Positions 52,801 to 63,896 of a stretch of DNA of 64,000 bases are shown piece after piece. The stretch is from positions 1,110,190 to 1,174,189 of the forward strand of contig SCFE01000110.1 in assembly GCA_004352715.1 (NCBI GenBank), written 5' to 3'. This DNA is from Hofstenia miamia. Its lineage: Eukaryota > Xenacoelomorpha > Acoela. Position 1 is the first letter of the stretch, and every line of letters starts with the position of its first letter. Position numbers and translations under genes: made by a program. The notes under the pieces are model-generated. The model was not told the origin of the DNA. It saw nothing but the letters and a program-made list of their open reading frames with translations, and did no database searches.

Positions 52801-55800
52801 TCTTTACTGCTTTAATTACCTAACTTGATTTTCCAAGCCCTAAATAAGGCTAAGTTAGGCTTACTTTACCTCAATTTGCGACGGAGTTAAATCTGTTCGA
52901 ACACCTAGTTCAGCCTGAAATTGCTTCGACTAATGCAAAATACTTAATTCATATTTTTGTAGCAATTATAAACATTTGGAGGTGTTTTCAAATCCTTACA
53001 CTGCCCTGAAAATCAACGTTAATCTAATTCAAACATGCTTAAAGCATTGAAATTCAGTGTTTCGATTTTGGGCCCTAGATGTTGGAATTGGAAACAAAAT
53101 TTTAGCTTACCATAGAATATTTTCACATTTTTTTAGAGTTGGTGTGTATTTGATTTCTTAAATTATATTAACATATACCATGTAAGGAAAACTACAAATT
53201 GTAGAACTTAGTTTGAAATATTTTAACCAAATAAAATCATATATGCACATTTTGCTAGATACCTCGTCACTACTATTAATTAATATGAAGATTTTGCTAA
53301 AGTTAAGAAAAGGCGAGTTTTATTGTTGCAAGGCATAGTTAACCAGCAATTCCAAATTACCCATGTAGGCCTACGGAAGTTGTAATCACCCTCCCTCCTA
53401 GCCCGGTACCAAACACAATATAATTTCCTAACGGGATTGAAATCACTGGACACTTTAACGAAATGCTTTCGGCTCATTTCGCAACACCAAGCTGTGGCTC
53501 GCCACAACTGGCATATTTATATCTGTACACTTTCAATGCATATCGAATTGCTTTCTAACAGTTGAGTACACTCACAGTATGGAAAATATGTTATTCATTA
53601 ATAATTCTTGCCAACTACGAATTCAAGTGATAGTAACCAAAAAAGGACAACGGCAAATTTTCTTAGGAATTAGCAAACAAAATGCGGCAAAATATTCTGT
53701 GCTTGCACTTTTATTATTATGTGATAGAAATTTAATTATTGTGGCAAAATTTGCAAAGTAGAACCAGACATTCTCAAGAAAGATTTCGGCATTTTCAAGC
53801 ACATTACAGAACCATTCACACATTGTTACTCGCTTTTGCTTGTCAGCATCTGTTAGTTCTTGCTTTATTTGGATCTTCTATGGGTATAGCTGCAGATCAG
53901 ACGTAAGAACACGCCGCAGTGACTCCCTTGTCATTCCGAGTTCTTGGGCAAAATTTGCAAAGTAGTTAATCAAAAAAATGGGATTGGATGACGCCAGGTG
54001 GATTTGCTGATTACCCAGTTGGTTGCAAAAAACTACGGATTTACACTTTTTTAGCATTTCTTAGTTATATTAATGTAAATTTGGCCAACAGTAATTACTT
54101 ATAACCTATACCTGATGTATCATTGTATTAGATCCACCTCTTGTATTCCGGGTATTTATATCAGTCAAATATTTCTATTTCTACCACTGAGCTTTTTCTC
54201 GCACACTTCTAGTTTATATTTGAATTGTGTATTTTATTTTAAATTTGAATTTCGAAACTATATATGGCTTATACATGCTTTGCAGTTTAACATGATAATA
54301 TTTCATTTTTAATATGGCTATAGTCTATTTCATGTAAACATTCATATACATTCAATTATTGTGGTATTTATTCCGCTCAAGTGATATTTAACATTTTTTG
54401 ACAGCAATTAGACACCTCATAGAAAATATAGCATAGTCCATGAGACCTTAAATCATTAAGATCAGGATGATTTTTACGGAATTTGAAAAAATTCTTCTTA
54501 TACTAATTGGATGCCGATTGAAATTATAAATTGTGCGAATGCGGCGGATTGGATGCAGGTTAGAGAAAGCACATTAATATCCACTTTTACTTACATGATG
54601 TACAAAAAGGGTATAACTTACATATATTTTAAGGGTGCGCGATAAATTTGCTTGATAAAAGAATTGGATTAGTTTTTGCAGTAATTATTAGTTAAAATAA
54701 AGTTGAATTCATTATATTGCTAATAGATGATTGATGATTAATTCTTTGTACACAGAGAATCCAGTTTTAATCAACATGGAAACATTGGTTTTCATATTTG
54801 TAGTGAAATTTTGAAAAATATTGGCTTGCTCCATTCTTTATACAGAGAGGGTGACCCAAAAATGTGTACCCATGAAAATTTCTATTATTACTTTGAATAA
54901 AAAGCTATTTATTTCAAATTACAATCACACATTATTCAGTTTATGGAAGACCATTAACCAGAGTTTCAGCTATTTCTGTTAGTTTTTAGTCAATTTATGG
55001 CTTTCCCAAGATGTCCACTATTTCGTTGCAAGCAAACCTGTACTCGTCTTGCAAAGTTGTCAATCACTTTTACACACTCCTCTTTCGGGGTGGCTCTTAT
55101 TTTTGCTATGATGGCAGTTTTCAGTTCTTCAATTGTTTGTGGATTGCCCTGGTATATATTGGTTTTGAGGAAACCCCACAGATAAAAATCTGGGGTTAAG
55201 AGTGAGTACGGGGCCTATTCCACATCGCATCTTCTGCTTATGAATCTCTTTTTGAACATCTGCCTCAACCAAGCAATGGTTTCGTTGGCTGTATAAGTTG
55301 TGGCTCCGTCTTGCTTAAGCCATTGTGAAGCTCTCACAACTCCACTTCGGCGTCCCAGCGACGCCCAGTACTTGTTTAGAACAGCCATGTAGTGCTCCTT
55401 GTTGACTGTCTGAAATCGGCGGTCATCATCTTCGAACAAAAAAGGCTCGATGATCCCGTGCTTGCTCATGGCCACCCAGGCAGTACATTTAACGGAATGA
55501 AGCGGCCTCTGAAGCACTTCGTCTGGAACCTCCGGCCCCCAAAAAACATTGTTTTGACGTACCCGGAAAGCAAAATATTGGATTCATCTGAGAACCAGAC
55601 ATTCTCAAGAAAGATTTCGGCATTTTCAAGCACATTACAGAACCATTCACACATTGTTACTCGCTTTTGCTTGTCAGCATCTGTTAGTTCTTGCTTTATT
55701 TGGATCTTCTATGGGTATAGCTGCAGATCAGACGTAAGAACACGCCGCAGTGACTCCCTTGTCATTCCGAGTTCTTGGCTGCGTCTACGCACTGATTTCC

Positions 55801-56247
55801 TAGGGCTGCGGCCTACTGAGTCCTTCACTGCAACAATGTCTTCTTTTGTCCTTGCCCACTTTTTCCTGCCTGAATAAGTTCCCCCTGTGACTTTAGAACA
55901 TAAGTCCACTACAGTCCCATGCTCTCTGAACTTCGTAACCCAAATAACAATCGTTGATTTTGGTGGAAAGTTGTGACAATGGAAACGTTTTCGAAACTGA
56001 ATCTGTACATTCTTGTATGATTTTGTCGCAAAATAGGTCTCCAGGGAGAATATCTTCTGCTGATTTGTCCAAGACATTTTTGGGGCAAGTATAGCTGCAA
56101 ACGAGCATCCATAGTTTCACCCTTCACGTTCTGCAACAGAAAAGACATTCGTTAAAAATGGATTTTTTATCTAATAAAACATGAATAAGAATCTTTTTGG
56201 GTCATCCGGTATTTATAAGCGAAAGATACTTAATGTATCATTTTTAT

Positions 56248-56291
<44 letters not shown>

Positions 56292-59200
56292 TTGAATTAT
56301 AATTTGCTAGTGCTTCACATAATCCACTATCCACACAATATAAATTTATTCTAGCATGGTCGCCTTTCGTTCCTTTTAATGGACCTCTTCCATTCCCATA
56401 TCTGAATACCGGGGAAGCAATTCTACTTTTGATTAATATTGTTATAATTCGAAGTCAATGGGTGTTGAGATTCATATTTTTCAAAGAGAACATTTTTTCG
56501 ATTAGAAGTTATTTATTGACTCGTTAGCACGCTGTCAAGGAGAAATCAAAAATGGTATATGCATGGCGTATAAATTCGAATCAACCTGTGTTGACCTCTC
56601 AAGATTTTTAGTAAATGAGGGATGGGAAGGGAGCTTTCTATTAGCTTTAAACAACTTACAAATGAATCAATTAATATAATGTCTTTGAAAATATAAGGAT
56701 TCTTCTGACGGATCATGTCCTGGGATCCTGCCAACTTTTTGACTGATTATGCATTCCACATTGATGTAGATATGAATTGCAATGGAATGGCTTTGCTAAT
56801 CCCATTTCATTATATAATATTCATCATAAAAGTTTAAATGTTTTTGAAATCTGGAATTCTGCAATGATACATGAATAATCCCTATCGAAAATATTTTTAG
56901 ATGGCAGTGACAACTCCAGAGAAGCAACGTGAATTTAATTTGAAACAAATCATGGAAATGGAATGTAAGGTGACTACCCATCAAGACTACTACTACATCA
57001 CGAATTCATTCGACGAAGCCATTCGAAAGCTGCGGGAGTTCACGACTAGTATGAAACGGCCATTCGGCGTGAGATATGATCCGTATACTCAAAGCATTCA
57101 GACGATCAAAAGCACACAAGACATCGCTAATTACGTCAGTGGAATCAGATCTGTAAGTTTTTAGTGCCCCACAATTTTTAAATGTAAACAGATTTTGGGC
57201 AAACATTTCAAAGTAAAACTATGGAAGAAAAAATAATAATAAACAGGAAAGAAAATGTTCGATGATACCGAAGTCCGGCTAAAATGGCAACTTTTTCGCT
57301 AAAAAACATTTTTTAGACCCACTGATTTTTGTATGATTTTTGTAGAAATTAAAACTCTATTATACATTGTTTCATTTTAAAAATACAATAAATAGTATAA
57401 ATGCAAATAAGAGACATTGACGTTTATTTATTCATTGATGTGAGAAAATTCTTGTTGTTAGTTGAATATAATTGTACGTGTACATATATAAATGCATGTA
57501 ATGTAAAGTTTAGGACTAAAAATTGTTTAACTAGCTCATGGCTAACATCATTAGGCCCATTCTATGCTTTTTGTCTATATATATATATATATATATCTGT
57601 TGAAATGGAACGATTATTCTCTATATTAACCTCATTCTTATTTGATCGGAATCATATGTTTTTTACAATAAAGTGAAAAATTTTTTTGTTTTCGTGTTTT
57701 ATTACCTGGTTTAATTATATAGTTATACAGAGTTCAGTGGCGTACCCAGGGGGACATGGTGNAAGAATGTTGCCGCAACTTCGTGAATGGTTTTCAGATA
57801 ATGACAGAATATTTATGTAAGATGGCGTCCCATGCCACACCGCTCCTCTTGTGAAGCGCTATTTTGATAGCATTAATGTTAAGTTATTGGACTGGCCGGG
57901 CAATATCCCTGACCTAAATACAATAGAAAACTTGTGGGACATCATTAAACGTCGGCTGGCTACAGACACAATTATAACCAAACAGTAGTTGATAGCTAAG
58001 ATCATGAATACTTTGCATCACGTTTCTACAATAACTGATATGTTGCAAAATCTTTTTGACAACATGCCACGCAGAAATGCCGGCGTGATTGAAGCGAAAG
58101 GTGGCCTGCATTCTGTGTGAGTGGTTGGTTTTTACATTATATTTCATTATCTGTTTTACAATTTCCTAATAATATGTCCAAACAAATGTTTGCATTTAGG
58201 TGCCTTGATTGGTAGTGTTTGACTGAGATCAGTTTATATTGTAGCGTAGTGTAGGCTTAAATTATAAGGCGGGGTTATCGAACACTTTCAAACAAAAATT
58301 TTGTTTATCTGCAAAGTTTCCGCGTTTTATACAAATTAAGAGTCATGATCGCGACCATGATGTTAGCATTTGCATACAACAGTTATTTAGGGACTTATCT
58401 ACTTAGAATTATTTTTTTGGTATTTTCAGTGGATATTACACTACTCATGAGGTATAAATAAGACTTCAGGTTATAAATATCTATGTCTATTTATAGATTG
58501 ATATCTATTCTTTCTTTAAAATTATCAAGTGAGGCATTTCTTGTGACGTTTGTCCAAATAATTCTACCCGGTGTGTGGATTTATGCAAATAAATGTATAG
58601 CTAAAATCCTTTTCTCTATTTAGTTGTATATATAAAAATATTTTTTTGCTTAGTTCTCATGCAAAAGACATTTTGATTTGAATTTATCAATTATATTTCT
58701 TTCGCTAGTAATGATCGCGTTTGTTTCCTCCTAGTATGATTCTTCACTTTGTATTGAATCCTTACTTAGGAACATGTCCTTAGTTTTATGAGAATTAAAT
58801 ATAAACACAATCTATGTCCTTATCAAATGCTTATTTTTTTCTCTATTTACATCCTTTGTGGCGTGCACAAGGAAGCGTTAAGTACTCATTGGTTTTCGCT
58901 ATATTACTGTTTTTCAACTTTGCCGTATTGGTTATGAACATTATCATAATAATTTACATATTAGAAAATTCCTTAGCGGTATGAATGCGATGAACAAATT
59001 TTGATCAAATAAATTACTTACCCCAGCCAATCCCAAAGTAAATGAAATTGGCAACTGTTTTATCCTCGGGACCGTTTCTGCAGAAAAAGTAGAGAAATAT
59101 TCCTTCACATAACATCCACATGAAAACAGAAAGGTACAGAAAATGCAATATCATACTTGCAAGAACACATGCTGCCCCCTAAATATAAAAAAAATATTAG

Positions 59201-59645
59201 TCTAATTTTTTCAAACAATAAAATTACTATTCAACGTTTACTTGAACAAGTGATATTTTGTGAAAAATGGATTGCAATATGTAAATATTAAGAGTTCATG
59301 TACGTTGATTTTATGTAGTTATAAACAAGTCATCTATATTTCTCTATTTGCAAATATTCTCATTTTTATTGTTCAGTTTTTAATACAAAAAAATGCAGCA
59401 AAACAATCTAAAGTCTATTTTACTAAAATTGCATTCCTCACTATATATATATATATATATANNNNNNNNNNNNNNNNNNNNNNNNNNNNNNNNNNNNNNN
59501 NNNNNNNNNNNNNNNNNNNNNNNNNNNNNNNNNNNNNNNNNNNNNNNNNNNNNNNNNNNNNNNNNNNNNNNNNNNNNNNNNNNNNNNNNNNNNNNNNNNN
59601 NNNNNNNNNNNNNNNNNNNNNNNNNNNNNNNNNNNNNNNNNNNNN

Positions 59646-59686
<41 letters not shown>

Positions 59687-61409
59687 ATGACATCTGTTGA
59701 TTAGTAAATAATTCTTGTATTGCTATTGTTATTCTTAGGTTATCGTTTACAAAGTTTGTCATTATGGTTATGGCTCTAAAAAGAAACAGATTGAAAAATT
59801 ATTCCTTCACTCTGATCTTATAAAAAATCAGGATGGAACAGTTCTTGATCAAGATCTGCATCCTCAATACTGCTTGAGATTGAAATTTTTTATCATACAA
59901 TAACTGGTATAATTGATTAGACAAGGCAAGTATTTAAATATAAAAAATGAAATTTCACTTGGAAATGAATATACATTGTAAAATACCACAAAACTAAACA
60001 TTGATTAATCATCAAAGTTTCCAAATTTATATAATATAAAATATTAATAATTTGATGCAAATTCAAATTCATGGATTTTAGTATCACAATAGTTAATATT
60101 AGCTTAGATGTTGCAAGATACCCAGTATCAGTATAATATTTTGTCGCTAGGTATTTGCAATGTGTTCGATGTTCCAGTTGAAATAAATAGCCATGTGATT
60201 TATTAGGTCCATTAATCTACACCAAAACAGATGATCTTCTAAATCAGTCATTAAATTTATTGACCATAGAAAGTGTGGAAGTGATAGAATGGAGCTCCAC
60301 CAATAAATTCTTAAGCAGATCATATGACAGATATGATAGGTAAATATTTAAAGCAAATATATTGCTAAAATGCTTATAAAGTCAACAAACTTACCATGAA
60401 AACTTTACCATGTAAAGCTTTGCATATGTAAATTTTTTAAATAGTAATTTTAAAGAAATTCAACTATGCATTGTGATAATTATCTATGCCTAATAATCTT
60501 TGCTTACTCAATGAAAATTGTTGAATTTTAATCTTGATGCGTCTATAATGTTTTCACATTTTGAATCAGTACTTAAATCATTCCATAGGATTGAACATCT
60601 AATAGAAAATCCATCTTGAAAATTATTGATACTGAAAAGTGTCTTACTCCTATTTTTAATTTTGATGTTGTTATTAAGAAACCGTAATGAACTTAATTTA
60701 TGAAAAAAATTATGAAACATACATTTAGAAAGATACTGAACAAAGTAGCTCTGGGTTAAGATATCATATGAATATTATATTGGGTCATAGGCTCATGTTT
60801 TCAAAGTAATTAAGAGTTCTAGATGTTAACCTAAAAAATTTTAGTGATATGAGATACCTAGCAATTAAATTGTCTTAGGAAATGAGTGAATTAGTTTTCC
60901 TACACGACGCAAATGTTACAAAAATTTAATTGCAGTTATCACAATTTTTGGGAGAGAAAATTATCTAATTTTGAATAATTTTTTATTAGGACTCTAAAAA
61001 TAGTTACACATCTACTTTGAGTGATTTTCTTATTTCAACCATGAATTTGAATATTTTCTGAAATCTTTCTTTGTTTCATAGATGAAAAAAAGTAAATTGA
61101 GTTTTGTCAGAATTCATTTTAGGTATTTTACAATTGAAATATATTCAATATCTTCTGTCAAATCTTTGATTGCCTCAAATCGATTTTTACTGGTAACGAA
61201 AGATGCAAGTATCATTTGCGTATTGGTAAATTGCATGGTTTTCAAAAATTTTGAAAAATCATTTACTTGTAATGCCAATAGAATGAGTTCTATTACAATT
61301 CCTTGGGGGTTACACCTAGATTTGTAGTAGTATATATTTTTACACCTTGTTTGTGATTGCTTAGATACTCACTAGAAAATTTATTGAATTCATTCTAAAA
61401 CTTGTCGCC

Positions 61410-61443
<34 letters not shown>

Positions 61444-63836
61444 TATGTATTTAGTTTGTAGTGTTTAATAGTTCTTACTTTCTTACTATTGTGCGGATGC
61501 TTTTTGACAAAAATTTAGTGGTACGATAGAATTTGACTTAGCTAATTGTCCTAAAAAAATTCAAAACATGAGTTGGAGAGTTCTAAAACTAAACATTCAA
61601 TATTGAAAAACAAACCGTAAATGCTTGCACCATCATCGAAATGAGAAATAGCAGAGTAGCGAGAATCAAAGCCACTGACATATTGATCGTGATGAAAGAT
61701 CTTTGCAGTTTTTTATATTTATGTAAAATGCAGAAGGATATGATGGTTAATATTAATGCTATTATTGAAAATGTGCACAGAATCCAGGTGACTATTTGCA
61801 GTGCAGTGCTTTTGCTGTTGTCTTCTTTAGACTAAAGATGGTACTCAAAGTTACTTAAGATGCTAGGTCTATGAATTTCTTAATGTCTCATATGAGAATT
61901 TTTTTCTAATCGGTTTTATATAATGTCAGAAGATGTTTATGATTTGTTACAAAGGGAAAATAACTAAATTCAAGAAATTAACTTATATTATAATCTCATT
62001 CAAAACTTAATTTTTATATTTATATTTTCTCGTGAACTTAGGAGTTTACATAACTACATTAATGTTCCTTTCAGAAAATAGTGTGCAGGGTAACCATTGG
62101 AGATTTATAATATAATAAGACATAAAACTGTAAACAGAAGCTATTGCATTTTCTCATTAAATTTTAAAAGGCTTTACCTGAGATAATATGATTGTTATAT
62201 AATACGTTAGAATAACATATTTCACACCAACTCCATACATCCACTGAATTCTCAAATTTAGCTGACACTCTTGGTCTACTAGCAACATATTTTCAGAAGC
62301 AAATATAAGAAACATTGAAAGTTGATTTTGGAAAATACTTTTTATTCAAATTTTCACAAAAAAAATTAGCACATTCTTCACAAGATTGAAGTGCAAATGA
62401 ATCTCCTTCACAATATTTTTGTCATTATTCACGTCAATAATGTTCTATTGTAAATAATTGCATGCATAGGTGATATTAATGTTTAGTGCCGTAACGTGCA
62501 CACTATATAGGACTTGCATCATTAGCTTTGGCATTCTCCAAAGTGATTGGGAACTACCAATATATTTTGTTGAAATTATTACGCTAACTTTTCTACTCCC
62601 CTTTTTGTGAGAATTGTCAAAAGACATAATTTTTATAATGGCATAGTATGCCCTTAAAAATATAAGGTTTCTATAAAAAGAGATTTATTTCAAAAGATAT
62701 ATAACAAAAGAACTCAGTCATACGTGCACACTATATACGACTTGCATCATTAGCTTTGGCATTCTCCAAAGTGATTGAGAACTACCAATATATTTTGTTG
62801 AAATTATTACGCTAACTTTTCTACTCCCCTTTTTGTGAGAATTGTCAAAAGACATAATTTTTATAATGGCATAGTATGCCCTTAAAAATTAAAGTTTCTA
62901 TAAAAAGAGATTTATTTCAAAAGATCTATAACAAAAGAACTCAGTCATAGAAATGATAATATCTACATTTTGCATTTGCAAAGTTTGTCTATATAATGTC
63001 AAAATCACACTGATCTGCAATATTGTTTTCAAAAGAAAGTAGAGTGAGTGGAGACAGTCGTTTTTGGAGCATAGTAGACCGAAGATAATTCTAAATTATC
63101 TTGAGCTTTGAGAAATTGCGTTCAGCTTCCGCCACAAGTCAATATTAATATCAATTGTAATTTCCTTTGCAAAGGAAATTAGATTTTTTTTAAAAAAAAT
63201 ATACCATGCATTAAAAATAAACCATGCATTGTTACATGAAACTCTTAATTTTGGAATACATATATTCTTAAATCTTTTACGAGATCCCTGTTAACACGAG
63301 GCTCAAGCGTCTACCTCGTCCCCCTCAGAAAGGTTTTCATATTAAGTGTTACTTTATAGATTCTTATCTATAAATATTATATGCTGTGTTGCATTTTGAT
63401 TAAATTTTTTATAGAAATGAATGGTTGGCGAGAGAAATGCATAATTTTTAACAACATATCGTCTCTTGAAATCCAATGTCGCAACTACAATAATGGTAAT
63501 GAATAAAATTGTGTGAATTTTTTAATTAAATATGGATTTCAGCATGACTCCAAAACAGGAAAGCGTCGCATAAACACTAAACGAAAAATAATTTGTGCAA
63601 AACATAACTTCCTTATGAAAGTTATTTTTTCAGCAATTATCTTAGGTTCTAAAAGACTTATGAACAACGAAAACAAAACAAAGTTTATCATTTATTCGAG
63701 TAGAAAATAAGACCATGCATATTTCAGCCCTATATCTTATCAATGCTTGTCAAAATTTTAATTGTGGTACAAACGTTGTTTTACACTTTGCCAAATATAT
63801 TGACCGTAGTTTATTATTCTTTTACTCATGCATTTC

Positions 63837-63896
<60 letters not shown>

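Noticed and set aside
62178-62278. Possible exon with a degenerate GPS just upstream of TM1
   Set aside because: The true GPS exon at 63921-64000 leaves in phase 0 and joins directly to the TM1-2 exon; this segment would need phase 1 on entry and lacks the cysteines and the HLT motif.
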